NCBI RefSeq assembly: GCF_003097495.1
Contig: NZ_QEOP01000004.1
Span: forward strand, 62,001 to 126,000
DNA from: Amnibacterium flavum
GTDB lineage: Bacteria > Actinomycetota > Actinomycetes > Actinomycetales > Microbacteriaceae
Direction: 5' to 3'
DNA length: 64,000 nucleotides
Shown: one piece after another, positions 16,335 to 25,471 of the stretch
Layout: the number at the start of each line of letters is the position of its first letter
Numbering within the stretch: the stretch's first letter is position 1
Made by a program: the position numbers and the translations under genes
Notes under the pieces: generated by a model
Seen by the model: only the letters and a program-made list of their open reading frames with translations
Told to the model about the DNA's origin: nothing
Databases searched by the model: none

Positions 16335-17263
16335 CGGGCGTGCCCCATCGGCTGATCCTCGACAGCGACATCGGCTCCGATATCGACGACGAGTTCACAC
16401 TCGCCATGATCTGGGGCTCGCCGGAACTCGACCTCCTGGGACTGAGCGCCTCCTACGGCGACACCGTGCTGCGCACCCGCATCGCACGCCGGATGGCGGA
16501 GCTCGTCGGGCGGGGGCTGCGCGTCGAACCGGGCGACTCGGCGACGCGATCGGGGCGCGAGATCTGGTGGGCCGGCCACGAGGGCGACGCGTACGGCGAC
16601 CTGACGGGATTCGCCGTCGAGCAGAGCACCGAGGGCGGACCCAGCCGGGGCGCCGCTCTCATCGGCGAACTGGCTACGGGGGAGCCCCGCTCGCACCTGC
16701 TCGCGATCGGCCCGCTCGCGACGGTCGCCTCGGCGCTGGATGAAGATGCCGGACTCGCGGACCGTATCGAGCACCTGTGGATCATGGGCGGCGACTTCGC
16801 CACCGCCGCCGCGGAGCACAACATCCTCTCCGACGTGGATGCCGCGCAGCGGGTGCTGTCGGCCGGAATCCCCACGACACTGGTCCCGGTCGACATCACG
16901 ACCCGCGTCCACCTCCACGAACCGGATGTGGCCCGGATCGAGCAGACCGGCGAGCTCGGCCGACTCCTCGCGGTTCAGGCGCGCGCGTGGATGCGCCGCT
17001 GGGACGAGGACTACGAGATCCCTCACGACCCGCTGACCCTGCTCGCGCTGCTCCGACCCGACCTGTTCGAGTTCACGGGACCGGGCACGGTCGTGGTCTC
17101 CGACGGCACCGACGGGCAAGAGGTGGGGTGCACCCGCTTCATCCCGGGCGCCGGGTCGGTCCGGCTGGTGACCGGTGTCGACGTGGAGGGGGCGGCGCGC
17201 GAGATCGCCGACCGGATCGTCGCAGGACTCGCCCCGATCGGGTCGGGTGGCGCCCCGGCCTAG
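16331..17263 (+). CDS. Nucleoside hydrolase (copy 1)
   Basis: A 310-residue IunH-like N-ribosyl hydrolase starting at GTG in a 4-bp overlap with the amidohydrolase. The calcium-binding N-terminal motif is present as ILDSDIGSDIDDEFTLAM, followed by LLAIGPLATVASAL and LWIMGGDF, the family signatures. It would cleave the base from ribose after or instead of deamination by the coupled amidohydrolase. Its TAG stop lies within CTAG, which also supplies the stop of the convergent LacI gene. Base preference is not predictable from this. Confidence 0.85.
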   Translation: MTGVPHRLILDSDIGSDIDDEFTLAMIWGSPELDLLGLSASYGDTVLRTRIARRMAELVGRGLRVEPGDSATRSGREIWWAGHEGDAYGDLTGFAVEQSTEGGPSRGAALIGELATGEPRSHLLAIGPLATVASALDEDAGLADRIEHLWIMGGDFATAAAEHNILSDVDAAQRVLSAGIPTTLVPVDITTRVHLHEPDVARIEQTGELGRLLAVQARAWMRRWDEDYEIPHDPLTLLALLRPDLFEFTGPGTVVVSDGTDGQEVGCTRFIPGAGSVRLVTGVDVEGAAREIADRIVAGLAPIGSGGAPA

Positions 17264-18273
17264 ACCCGCGGGGGAGCGGTGCTCGCCCTCTCGACGAGCT
17301 CGACCTCGAGGGCGATCCGATCGCCGCCGAGTTCCGCGCCGTGGACGAGGTGCCCGATGAGCAGCTCGGCGGCCCGCGCTCCGAGCTGCCGACCGCGCTG
17401 ACGGATCGTGCTGAGCGCCGGGGTCATGCGGCCCGCGAAGTCCGCATCGTCGAACCCGAGGACCGAGATGTCGTCGGGAACCCTGAGGCCCAGCTCCTCC
17501 CACATCCCGACCGCGCCGAACGCCACGAGATCGTTGCCGGCGAAGACCGCGGTGACACCGGGGTGGTACTTCGCGAGCACCCGGGCGAGCGTGCGGCCGG
17601 CACCCTCGGTGTACTCGCCGCGCAGCAGCAGGGCATCGGGGTAGATCTCGTGGAATCCCTGGACGCGCTCCTCGGTGGAGACGAGCCCGGGAGGGCCTGT
17701 GAACACGGCGACGCGTTCGTGCCCGAGCGAGTGCAGATGCTCGGCGGCGAGCCGGCCTCCGAGCACGTTGTCGGCGAAGATGGTCGGCCGGGTGGTGACG
17801 TGGGGGACCGGTTCATCGACGATCACGACCGGATAGCGGGCGCAGAGCTCCTCGAGGGTCGGGTCGAAGCTCGCGTTGCCCGGGATGTAGACGAGACCGT
17901 CGATCGCGCCGGAGCGGAGCAGGTTGAAGTATCGACGTTCGCGGTGGGGATCGAACTGGGCGGCGCAGATCATCACGCCGTAGTCCTCGGTGTCGGCGGT
18001 GATCTCGATCCCGACGGCGACGTCGGCGTAGAAGTGATTCGAGATGTCGGGGACGATCAGCCCGAGCTGGAACGAACGGGCGGCGGAGGTCTGGCCGGCG
18101 CCGCCCCACGGCGCGTACCCGAGGTCGGGCACGAGGGCGCGGATACGGCGAGCCGTCTCGGGAGCGACGGGACGGCGGCCGGACAGTGCGTGCGAGACGG
18201 TGGTGGGGCTGACTCCGGCAGCACGGGCGACGTCGCGTATGGACACCCGGCCTTCGCCCGGTCTGTCGGTCAT
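17260..18273 (-). CDS. LacI-family transcriptional regulator
   Basis: A 337-residue regulator with an N-terminal LacI helix-turn-helix (VSIRDVARAAGVSPTTVSHALSGRRPVAPETARRIR, about residues 10-45) and a periplasmic-binding-protein-like ligand domain ending DDISVLGFDDADFAGRMTPALSTIRQ. GGGAGGC precedes the ATG. It sits between the first amidohydrolase/hydrolase pair and the ADP-ribosylglycohydrolase genes and is the only local regulator in the nucleoside block. A perfect CAAACGCGTTTG palindrome ahead of the importer genes is a plausible target. A nucleoside or ribose-like effector is inferred. Confidence 0.9.
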   Translation of the reverse strand: MTDRPGEGRVSIRDVARAAGVSPTTVSHALSGRRPVAPETARRIRALVPDLGYAPWGGAGQTSAARSFQLGLIVPDISNHFYADVAVGIEITADTEDYGVMICAAQFDPHRERRYFNLLRSGAIDGLVYIPGNASFDPTLEELCARYPVVIVDEPVPHVTTRPTIFADNVLGGRLAAEHLHSLGHERVAVFTGPPGLVSTEERVQGFHEIYPDALLLRGEYTEGAGRTLARVLAKYHPGVTAVFAGNDLVAFGAVGMWEELGLRVPDDISVLGFDDADFAGRMTPALSTIRQRGRQLGARAAELLIGHLVHGAELGGDRIALEVELVERASTAPPRV

Positions 18274-18359
18274 GGCGCCTCCCGCATCGGTGATGTCAGG
18301 TCGGCGCTGGCCCGCGTGCGGACGAAGATAGCAGCCGTTTATTTCAGGGAATGGCTCGG

Positions 18360-19397
18360 TTATTTCGGGAAGATGAGCGCGCGCGCCAGGTCGGAGAGGA
18401 CGAGTCCGCGCAGCTGCGGCTGCAGCACGCCCCCGACCGTGCCGAGGTCGCCGAGCGTCCCGCCGCGCCAGTCCGCGTCCCACCCGGGTGGAATGCGTTC
18501 GCCGGACGCCCCCGCGAGAGCGCCCACGAGTGCGGGGAGGCTGTCGGAGAGTCGGGAGACGGACAGCGCGAGCGGAAGCGCTTCGGCCAGTCGTCCGCCG
18601 GTCGACCGGATGATCGCGAATGCTGCCGGCACGGTGCGCGCGGCGAGCGCGGGATGCGAGTAGTCGCGTGTGCCGAGCGCGGCGAGAAGTGCCGGAAGAC
18701 GAGCGAAGGCAGGGCCGCCTGCGCCGGCGACGGGTTCGACCGCGTCGAACGAGGCGTCGAGCCAGCTGCCGGTCGGCGCGAGCGAGCGCGCGAACGAGAG
18801 GGCGTCGTCGAGATCGCCCCCGTCGACGAGCGCGGCGATCGCGGCAGCCATGACGGCCGGTGCCCACACGCCGTCGTCCGCGTGCGCGATGCCGGCGTAG
18901 GCGGCGGCGAGCGCGGCGGCTCCCGTCGGATCGCCCGCGAAGCGCACTCCCGCCGCGACGGCGGCGGGCACCGCGGAGTCGTCGCCGCGTGCGGGGTTGT
19001 CGGTGCCGGTCACCGGCGGGCGCAGGCCGCGGGCGGCGTTCGTGGCCGCGATCCGTTCGGCCGGCCCCGCCCATTCGTCGGCGTCGAACAGCTCGCGCCA
19101 TCGGTCGAACAGTGCGTCGATGCCGAGGTCGGCACCGGCCATGACCCGCGCTGCGAGGGCCAGCGATTCGATGTCGTCGGTGCCGGTCATGGTCCCCGTG
19201 TCGAGGGTGAGCCCGAACGGCACCAGCGGGCGACTGACGCGTTCCTCGTCGAGGGCGATGGTGCCCGACCAGAGAGCGCCGCGCAGCCAGGGTTCGCGGG
19301 CGGTCCGGTGGTACTCGGCGGGCAGGCCGAGGGCATCGCCGACCGCCAGGCACTCGAAGGCGGCGACGGCGCGATCGAGACGCGGGTTCGAGCTCAT
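18360..19397 (-). CDS. ADP-ribosylglycohydrolase-family protein (copy 2, degenerate metal site)
   Basis: A 345-residue DraG/ARH-fold protein. The N-terminal CLAVGDALGLPAEY and the first metal motif GTDDIESLAL are recognisable. In place of the C-terminal GGDTDT motif it reads SRLSDSLPALVGALAGAS, so part of the dinuclear magnesium site is lost. It overlaps copy 1 by 4 bp and is certainly cotranscribed with it. These proteins remove ADP-ribose or ribose-type groups; in this neighbourhood a nucleoside-derived substrate is as likely as a modified protein. The catalytic state of this copy is doubtful. Confidence 0.8.
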   Translation of the reverse strand: MSSNPRLDRAVAAFECLAVGDALGLPAEYHRTAREPWLRGALWSGTIALDEERVSRPLVPFGLTLDTGTMTGTDDIESLALAARVMAGADLGIDALFDRWRELFDADEWAGPAERIAATNAARGLRPPVTGTDNPARGDDSAVPAAVAAGVRFAGDPTGAAALAAAYAGIAHADDGVWAPAVMAAAIAALVDGGDLDDALSFARSLAPTGSWLDASFDAVEPVAGAGGPAFARLPALLAALGTRDYSHPALAARTVPAAFAIIRSTGGRLAEALPLALSVSRLSDSLPALVGALAGASGERIPPGWDADWRGGTLGDLGTVGGVLQPQLRGLVLSDLARALIFPK

Positions 19398-20398
19398 CGT
19401 CCGACCTCCGTCAGGTCATCGGCGAGGCGGAGCAGGTCGGCTCCTCGTGTCGCCGTGACGCAGACACCGTGCACGAGTCTCACCCGGTCCACCCACTCGG
19501 GTGGGAACGCATCGATTCCGGCCATGGCGCCCGTGATTGCGCCCGCCATTGCGGCGATCGTGTCGGAGTCGCGACCCATGTTGACGCCGGTGAGGATGGC
19601 CTCGATCGGGTCTCCCTGAGCGAGCGCGACCGCCGCGAGAGTGAAGGCCGTCGCCTCCGGTCCGCTGTCGGCCCATGGGTAGCCGAGGATCGAGATCTCG
19701 TCGTACAGCCTCTGCTCGATCGTCTCGCGCTCCCCGCCGGCGGCGACGATGGCGAGGGCGCGATCGACGGTCCGCGCCGTCCAGGAGACATCGGGAACGG
19801 CCGCGCGGGCGGCGTCGAGCACCGCATCGGTGTCGGCGCCGGTCATCGCGACGCTGACCGCTGCAGCGATCGCCCGCGCCCCGTCGATGCCGTCGCGGGA
19901 GTGCGAGACCGCGCCATCCGCCTCGGCGAGCTCGGCGGCGCGCGCCGGATCGCCCGCCGCCGCGATGCCGAGCGGTGCCGCCCGCATCGCGGCGCCGTCA
20001 CTCCATGCTTCGGCGCAGCGCCGTCCCGACAGGGGAGGCCGCACCCCGGATCGGAGTGCGGCGAGCGCCCCCATCTCGCTGAAGCCGGCGCCGTGGTAGC
20101 CGTCCGTCTGCTGGGCGAGGGCGGTTAGCCAGTCGGCGGCGACGTCATCTCCGGTGAGGTCGGCGCCGCGTCGGATGACCGCTCGGGCGGTCAGCACGGC
20201 GTACTCGGTGTCGTCGGTCCCGGTCGCGGTCTCGTCGGTGAAGGTCGTGATGCGCCCGTGCTCACGGGCGACCTGCTGCCGGGTCATCCCCTCGGTCGGT
20301 GCGCCCATCGCATCGCCGACCGCGAGACCGATCAGGCAGCCGCGAGCGCGCTCGCTCGGGGTCGGAGGCAAAGGCGGGGACTGCGGCGAATCATGCAC
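19394..20398 (-). CDS. ADP-ribosylglycohydrolase-family protein (copy 1)
   Basis: A 334-residue DraG/ARH-fold hydrolase with all metal motifs: RGCLIGLAVGDAMGAPTE near the N-terminus, TGTDDTEYAVLTAR, and GRDSDTIAAMAGAITGAM near the C-terminus. The GTG at 20398 is the only start that keeps the whole first helix; no strong ribosome site precedes it. The family hydrolyses N- or O-glycosidic bonds of ADP-ribose. Divergent transcription from the nucleoside importer operon and the cotranscribed partner suggest a catabolic role on imported ribosides rather than nitrogenase-type protein regulation; that is inference. Confidence 0.85.
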   Translation of the reverse strand: MHDSPQSPPLPPTPSERARGCLIGLAVGDAMGAPTEGMTRQQVAREHGRITTFTDETATGTDDTEYAVLTARAVIRRGADLTGDDVAADWLTALAQQTDGYHGAGFSEMGALAALRSGVRPPLSGRRCAEAWSDGAAMRAAPLGIAAAGDPARAAELAEADGAVSHSRDGIDGARAIAAAVSVAMTGADTDAVLDAARAAVPDVSWTARTVDRALAIVAAGGERETIEQRLYDEISILGYPWADSGPEATAFTLAAVALAQGDPIEAILTGVNMGRDSDTIAAMAGAITGAMAGIDAFPPEWVDRVRLVHGVCVTATRGADLLRLADDLTEVGR

Positions 20399-20479
20399 AC
20401 GAATCAGTATGTCCGGCCGTCGAAGGCGCGTGCAGGGATCCGATCGGGCTGGATTTCCGGGCTGTAACGCCTTCGCGAA

Positions 20480-20491
20480 CAAACGCGTTTG
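20480..20491. promoter_or_regulatory. Perfect LacI-type palindrome upstream of the nucleoside importer operon
   Basis: CAAACGCGTTTG is a 12-bp perfect palindrome with the central CG typical of LacI-family operators. It lies between the divergent ADP-ribosylglycohydrolase and permease genes, about 45 bp ahead of a -10-like TAGTCT. The neighbouring LacI regulator is the obvious candidate ligand-controlled repressor. Both divergent operons could be controlled from here. Confidence 0.6.
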
Positions 20492-20575
20492 CATGCCTCT
20501 CGGCCATCGCTCAGAAAGGTTTCCTCGACCTAGTCTCACCTCACCGTCCCCGCTTCCGACCCCCCTAGGACCTCC

Positions 20576-21742
20576 GTGAACGACATCGATTTCGCGCGGC
20601 TGACACAGCGCGTCGCGGTCCCCGTGGTCGCCGTGATCCTCGCGCTGCTCGTCGGCGGGATCCTCATCGCCATCGCCGGCGTCTCCCCGATCGACGCGCT
20701 CCTGGCCATCGGCCAGTCCGCCTTCAGCTGCTCGCCGAACTTCTGCAACTTCGGTGTGGTGCTGACGACCGCGGCGCCGCTGATCCTCACCACCCTCGGT
20801 GCCGTCATGGTCCTGCGCGCCGGGCTCTTCAGCATCGGCCAGGAGGGGCAGTACGGCATGGGCGCGATCGCCGCCGTGGTCGTCGGCTTCGCCTTCCCGA
20901 TGCCTCCCGGCATCCACGCCGTCGTCGCCCTGCTCGCCGCCGCCGTGGTCGGCGCCGCGGTCGGTTCGATTCCCGCCATCTTCCGCGTCTTCTTCGGTGC
21001 CAACGAACTGATCGTCAGCATCATCGTCAACTCGGTGGCCGGCCTGCTCCTGAGCTTCCTCGTCAACTACCCGCTCCGCGACTCCGGCGGAACCGCCTCG
21101 TACACGCCGATCGTCGAGGAGAGCGCGCAGCTCACCTCGTTCGATCCGAACACGAAGCTCGGTGTCAACCTCCTCATCGCGATCCTCTTGATCGTCGTCG
21201 TCTGGATCTACATGTCGAAGACACCGTGGGGCTACGAGCAGCGCATGGCCGGCGACGCGCCGATCTTCGCCCGCTACACCGGGCTCCGCACCCGCGTCGC
21301 CGTCATCCGCGCCGCCTGCCTCGGCGGCGCACTGGCCGGAGTGGGCGGGGGAGTGCAGGCGCTCGGGATGAACTACCGCGTGATCGACGGCTTCATGGAC
21401 GGCACCGGCTTCAACGGACTGACGGCGGCGATCCTCGGTGGAACCACCGTGATCGGCGGGAGCTTCGCGGCTCTGCTCTTCGCCTCGATCACCGTCGGGG
21501 CCGTCAACGGTCTCCAGATCCTGCTGGGCGTGCCCCGCGAGATCGGCTCCGCGCTCCTGGCGCTGATGATCCTGTTCGTCTCTATCCAGGCCCCGCTGCT
21601 GGTCCGGCTCGAGCTGTGGCTCGGCAAGCGCCGCGGAACCGCCGCGGTCACGGCACCGCCGCTCGTGCCGCCCGGCGACCTCAACGACGATCCGGCCGAC
21701 GGCGAGCCGAAGACCCCCGCGACGTCTGCCGAGGTGCGCTGA
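20576..21742 (+). CDS. Nucleoside-type ABC transporter permease 1
   Basis: A 388-residue inner-membrane permease of the BMP-linked branched-chain/nucleoside class (NupP/YufP-like). It has about nine hydrophobic segments and the family signatures LRAGLFSIGQEGQYGMGAIAA and GVQALGMNYRVIDGFMDGTGFNGLTAAILGG. It starts at GTG after an AGGA site. The C-terminal 30 residues form a soluble proline/acid-rich tail. It is the first gene of an operon carrying the second permease, binding protein, ATPase and an amidohydrolase. Transport of purine nucleosides is the usual job of this class. Confidence 0.88.
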   Translation: MNDIDFARLTQRVAVPVVAVILALLVGGILIAIAGVSPIDALLAIGQSAFSCSPNFCNFGVVLTTAAPLILTTLGAVMVLRAGLFSIGQEGQYGMGAIAAVVVGFAFPMPPGIHAVVALLAAAVVGAAVGSIPAIFRVFFGANELIVSIIVNSVAGLLLSFLVNYPLRDSGGTASYTPIVEESAQLTSFDPNTKLGVNLLIAILLIVVVWIYMSKTPWGYEQRMAGDAPIFARYTGLRTRVAVIRAACLGGALAGVGGGVQALGMNYRVIDGFMDGTGFNGLTAAILGGTTVIGGSFAALLFASITVGAVNGLQILLGVPREIGSALLALMILFVSIQAPLLVRLELWLGKRRGTAAVTAPPLVPPGDLNDDPADGEPKTPATSAEVR

Positions 21743-21744
21743 CC

Positions 21745-22719
21745 GTGGACCTCCTCATCGCGCTCTTCACACCCGAGATGCTCCGCACGGGCATCGGGCT
21801 CACGACCCCCATCCTCTTCGGGGCGATCGCCTCCGCACTCAGCAACCGGGCGGGCGTCCTCAACCTCGCCATCGAGGCGAAGATGCTCATCGGTGCGTTC
21901 GTGGGACTGTTCGCCCTGTCGGCGACCCAGTCGATCCCGCTCGCGATCCTGTTCGCGGCGGTGGCCGGCGCCTCCACCGGACTCCTGATGGCCGCCGCCC
22001 ACGCGATCAAGGTCGACCTGATCATCTTCGCGATCGGGCTCAACCTGCTCGCCGTCGAGCTCTCCGTGTACCTGATGCGCGTGCTCTTCGGCAACGTCGG
22101 CGTGTGGCGCCCCGAGGTGCCGGCGATGGAGAAGTACGACATCCCGGTCATCGGCGACATCCCCATCATCGGCCCCCTCGTCAGCGGTCACAACGCCCTC
22201 GTCTACCTCGCCTTCCTCGCGGCCATCGGATACGCGGTGCTGTTCCGCTACCGTGCCGGTCGCCACCTGCTCGCCGTGGGGGAGTCTCCCAAGGCGGCCG
22301 CAGCGGCCGGCATCTCCACGGGCCGCGTGCAGACCTGGGCGCTCGCCGCATCGGGTGCGCTCGCCGGCATCGGCGGCAGCTACCTCACGGTCGGCGACCT
22401 CGGGCTCTTCGCCCGCAACATGACCGACGGCGATGGCTGGATCGCGGTGACCGCGGCGCTCCTCGCCATGAGCCGCCCCCGGTTCATCGTCCCCGCCGCC
22501 CTCCTGTTCGGCTTCTCGGACGCCTTCGCGATCCGGTTGCAGAGCGTCACCGACCTGCCCCAGGTCGTCGTGCAGCTGATCCCCTTCGCCGCCACCCTCC
22601 TCGTGCTCGCCTTCGTCGGGGTCCGGGTGATGCGAGCGGAGAAGACCCTCGGGATGTTCCGCCCACCGCGGCGCGGCATCTTCGAGCGCTTCAGGCAGGC
22701 ACCCCGCGTGGGCGCCTGA
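21745..22719 (+). CDS. Nucleoside-type ABC transporter permease 2
   Basis: A 324-residue permease of the NupQ/YufQ type, starting at GTG 2 bp after the stop of permease 1. Typical family sequence includes LSNRAGVLNLAIEAKMLIGAFVG, the periplasmic loop around MEKYDIPVIGDIP, and VGESPKAAAAAGIS, the cytoplasmic loop that contacts the ATPase. About eight to nine membrane segments are visible. It forms a heterodimeric channel with permease 1. Confidence 0.88.
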   Translation: MDLLIALFTPEMLRTGIGLTTPILFGAIASALSNRAGVLNLAIEAKMLIGAFVGLFALSATQSIPLAILFAAVAGASTGLLMAAAHAIKVDLIIFAIGLNLLAVELSVYLMRVLFGNVGVWRPEVPAMEKYDIPVIGDIPIIGPLVSGHNALVYLAFLAAIGYAVLFRYRAGRHLLAVGESPKAAAAAGISTGRVQTWALAASGALAGIGGSYLTVGDLGLFARNMTDGDGWIAVTAALLAMSRPRFIVPAALLFGFSDAFAIRLQSVTDLPQVVVQLIPFAATLLVLAFVGVRVMRAEKTLGMFRPPRRGIFERFRQAPRVGA

Positions 22720-22781
22720 AGCACCCCCACAGCACCACCGCACCACACGTACCGTCACTTCCCCTAAGGAGCAGCACTTCC

Positions 22782-23870
22782 ATGAACCTGCGTTCACGCA
22801 CCATCACCACCCTCGCGGTCACCGCCGCAGCCGTGGTGGCACTCTCGGCCTGTTCCTCCGGATCGACCGGCGGTGACAGCGCCGCCTCGGACGACGCCTT
22901 CAGCGTCACCCTGGTCGGCGGAACCGCCGGCGACCTCTCCTACACCGACACCACACTCGCCGGCCTCGCCGCGGTCGAGGCCGAAGGAGTCAAGACCAAC
23001 CACATCGAGGTCCCCGACGTGTCGCAGGGTGAGACCCTCCTGCGCTCCGCGGTGCAGACCAGCCCCGACCTCATCCTCAGCATCACCCTGCCGGTCGACA
23101 CCCTGATCTCGATCGCCGAGCAGTACCCGAACCAGCTGATCATCTCGCCGGACGCCTCCGACGAGGGCGATGAGCTGCCCGACAACCTGGCGGCCTACCA
23201 GATCAACGTCCACGAGGGCAGCTTCCTCGCGGGTCTCGTCGCGGGAAGCATCACCGAGTCCAAAGTCGTCGGAGCGGTACTCGGAGGAGACGCCCCCGGG
23301 CTCAACCAGTTCGGCTACGCCTACAAGCAGGGCGTGCTCGCCGCCTGCGCCGACTGCACGGTCAACCTCGCCTACCTGAACTTCGAGTTCACCAACCCCG
23401 ACCTCGGCAAGTCGACCGCCAACGACCTGCACAGTGACGGCGCCGACGTCATCTTCCAGGTCGCGGGCGGCACCGGAATCGGTGTCATCGAAGCCGCGGA
23501 GGAAGGCGGCTTCTACGCCATCGGCGTCGACTCCAACCAGGACGACGTGGCTCCCGGCACCGTCGTCACCTCGGTGATGAAGCGCGTCGACCAGACCGTC
23601 GAGCTCGCCGTCGAAGCCGCTGAGGCCGGCGACGTCAAGCCCGGCTTCACCAAGGTCGGCCTCGCCGAGGGCGCGACGGGTCTCTCATGGGACGAGGGCA
23701 TCGGCTCGACGACCTTCGAGGACAGCGCCGACGCCGCGATGAAGGAGAAGGTCACCGCCGCCAAGGCACTGGTCGAGGAGTACCGCGCCCAGATCCTCGA
23801 CGGCAGCTACGAGGTGTGCGACGCGCTGAACGCGCCCGACAGCGACGCCTGCGCGGCCGTCGCGAACTGA
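22782..23870 (+). CDS. BMP-family nucleoside-binding lipoprotein
   Basis: A 362-residue substrate-binding lipoprotein of the basic membrane protein (BMP/PnrA/Med) family. The signal ends in lipobox LSAC at residues 21-24. SYTDTTLAGL and the later QVAGGTGIGVIEAAEEGGFYAIGVDSNQ are characteristic of the family, and the second stretch usually contains residues contacting the ribose. TAAGGAG precedes the ATG. It sits between the permeases and the ATPase of the same importer. Related proteins bind purine nucleosides, which fits the surrounding nucleoside hydrolases. Confidence 0.88.
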   Translation: MNLRSRTITTLAVTAAAVVALSACSSGSTGGDSAASDDAFSVTLVGGTAGDLSYTDTTLAGLAAVEAEGVKTNHIEVPDVSQGETLLRSAVQTSPDLILSITLPVDTLISIAEQYPNQLIISPDASDEGDELPDNLAAYQINVHEGSFLAGLVAGSITESKVVGAVLGGDAPGLNQFGYAYKQGVLAACADCTVNLAYLNFEFTNPDLGKSTANDLHSDGADVIFQVAGGTGIGVIEAAEEGGFYAIGVDSNQDDVAPGTVVTSVMKRVDQTVELAVEAAEAGDVKPGFTKVGLAEGATGLSWDEGIGSTTFEDSADAAMKEKVTAAKALVEEYRAQILDGSYEVCDALNAPDSDACAAVAN

Positions 23871-23917
23871 TCGCCGCCACCGCAGAACACGTCTGATCGA
23901 CACCCCGGAGGACACGA

Positions 23918-25471
23918 ATGAACGACAAGACATCCGCCCCGCTGCTGCGGCTCACCGGACTTCGGAAGTTCTTCGCGTCCTCCGGGGTGCTGGCCGTCGC
24001 CGACGTCTCCCTCGACGTCCACGCCGGTGAGGTCGTCGCCCTCGTCGGCGAGAACGGCACCGGCAAGACCACCCTCATGAACCTGCTCTTCGGCGCCCTC
24101 CCCATGGATGCTGGCTCGATCGAGGTCGACGGGGAGCCCGTCGCGATCAAGGGGCCCGAGGACGCCATCCGCGCCGGGATCGGAATGGTCCAGCAGCACT
24201 TCGCGCTCGTCCCGTCCTTCACGGCAGCGCAGAACGTGATGCTCGGCCGCGAACCGCTCAAGCGCGGTGCTCTCGACGACGCCGAGGCCGAGCGCGAGGT
24301 CGGGGCTCTCGGCGAGCGTCTCGGCTTCCCGATCGACCCGAAGAAGCTCGTCGCCGCGCTCCCCATCGGTCTGCAGCAGCGGGTTGAGATCCTCAAGGCC
24401 CTGGCGGGGGACACCCGCCTCCTCATCCTGGACGAGCCGACCGCGGTTCTCACGCCCAAGGAGGCGGACGAGCTCATCGTCTCGGTCCGCAAGCTGGCGG
24501 CTCTCGGCACCGCCGTCGTCTTCATCAGCCACAAGCTCCCCGAGGTGCTCGCGGTCTCCGATCGGGTCGTCGTCATGCGGCGCGGCCACATCGTCGACGA
24601 GATGCCCACCTCCGAGGCCACCCCCGCCGCGATCGCCCGGGCTATGGTCGGCCGCGACGTCCTGCTCTCCGCCACCGTCGACCACATCGCTCCCGGCGCC
24701 CCCGTGCTCGAGGTCGCGGGTCTCGACGCGTCCCAGGTCAGCGCCGGGGACTCGGGCCTCAGCGACGTCGGCCTCACCGTGCGAGCCGGAGAGATCGTCG
24801 GCGTCGCGGGCGTGAGCGGCAACGGTCAGGGCAACCTCGTCGACGCCATCGCGGGGCTCCGCAAAATCGACGCCGGCAGCATTAAGATCGACGGCGTCGA
24901 GGTCTCGGGCATGTCGCCCCGCGGCGTGCGCCGAGCCGGCCTCGCGCACATCGCCGAGGATCGCATGCACGTCGGGCTCAACCGTGCGGCGACCCTCGAG
25001 GAGAACGCGGTCGCCACGACCGTCTTCACCCGGCGCTTCAACCGGGCCGGCTGGCTCCGCCGCGGAGCGATCCACACCTTCGCTCGCAAGCTCATCGAGC
25101 AGTACGAGATCCGCGGCGCCGCCCCCACCCGCATCATCGAGAGCCTCTCGGGCGGCAATCTGCAGAAGATCGTCATCGGCCGGGAGCTCGAGGGCTCGCC
25201 CAAGCTCATCATCGCGAACCAGCCGACCCGCGGTCTCGACGTCGGCAGCATCGAGTTCGTCCACCGCGAGCTGCTCGCCGCCCGCGGTCGCGGCGCCGGG
25301 CTCCTGCTCGTCTCGGCGGAGCTCGAGGAGCTCCAGCGCCTCTCGGACCGAATCGTCGTGCTCTACGAGGGGCGGCTCTCCGGACCGTTCGACCGCGGGC
25401 AGCTCAGCACCTACGAGATCGGCGCCCTGATGGCCGGGCAGTCGCTGTCCGCCGCAGAGGCCGATGCATGA
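23918..25471 (+). CDS. Nucleoside ABC transporter ATP-binding protein (two ABC domains)
   Basis: A 517-residue duplicated ATPase of the sugar/nucleoside import class. Domain 1 (about 1-230) has Walker A GENGTGKTTLMNL and Walker B LLILDEPTAVLTPKEAD; its signature is replaced by ALPIGLQQRVEILKAL. Domain 2 (about 255-500) has the degenerate P-loop GVSGNGQGNLVD usual in this class, an intact SLSGGNLQKIVIGRE signature and LIIANQPTRGLDVG. GGAGGACACGA precedes the ATG. It completes the importer and overlaps the following amidohydrolase by 4 bp, tying import to catabolism. Confidence 0.9.
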   Translation: MNDKTSAPLLRLTGLRKFFASSGVLAVADVSLDVHAGEVVALVGENGTGKTTLMNLLFGALPMDAGSIEVDGEPVAIKGPEDAIRAGIGMVQQHFALVPSFTAAQNVMLGREPLKRGALDDAEAEREVGALGERLGFPIDPKKLVAALPIGLQQRVEILKALAGDTRLLILDEPTAVLTPKEADELIVSVRKLAALGTAVVFISHKLPEVLAVSDRVVVMRRGHIVDEMPTSEATPAAIARAMVGRDVLLSATVDHIAPGAPVLEVAGLDASQVSAGDSGLSDVGLTVRAGEIVGVAGVSGNGQGNLVDAIAGLRKIDAGSIKIDGVEVSGMSPRGVRRAGLAHIAEDRMHVGLNRAATLEENAVATTVFTRRFNRAGWLRRGAIHTFARKLIEQYEIRGAAPTRIIESLSGGNLQKIVIGRELEGSPKLIIANQPTRGLDVGSIEFVHRELLAARGRGAGLLLVSAELEELQRLSDRIVVLYEGRLSGPFDRGQLSTYEIGALMAGQSLSAAEADA

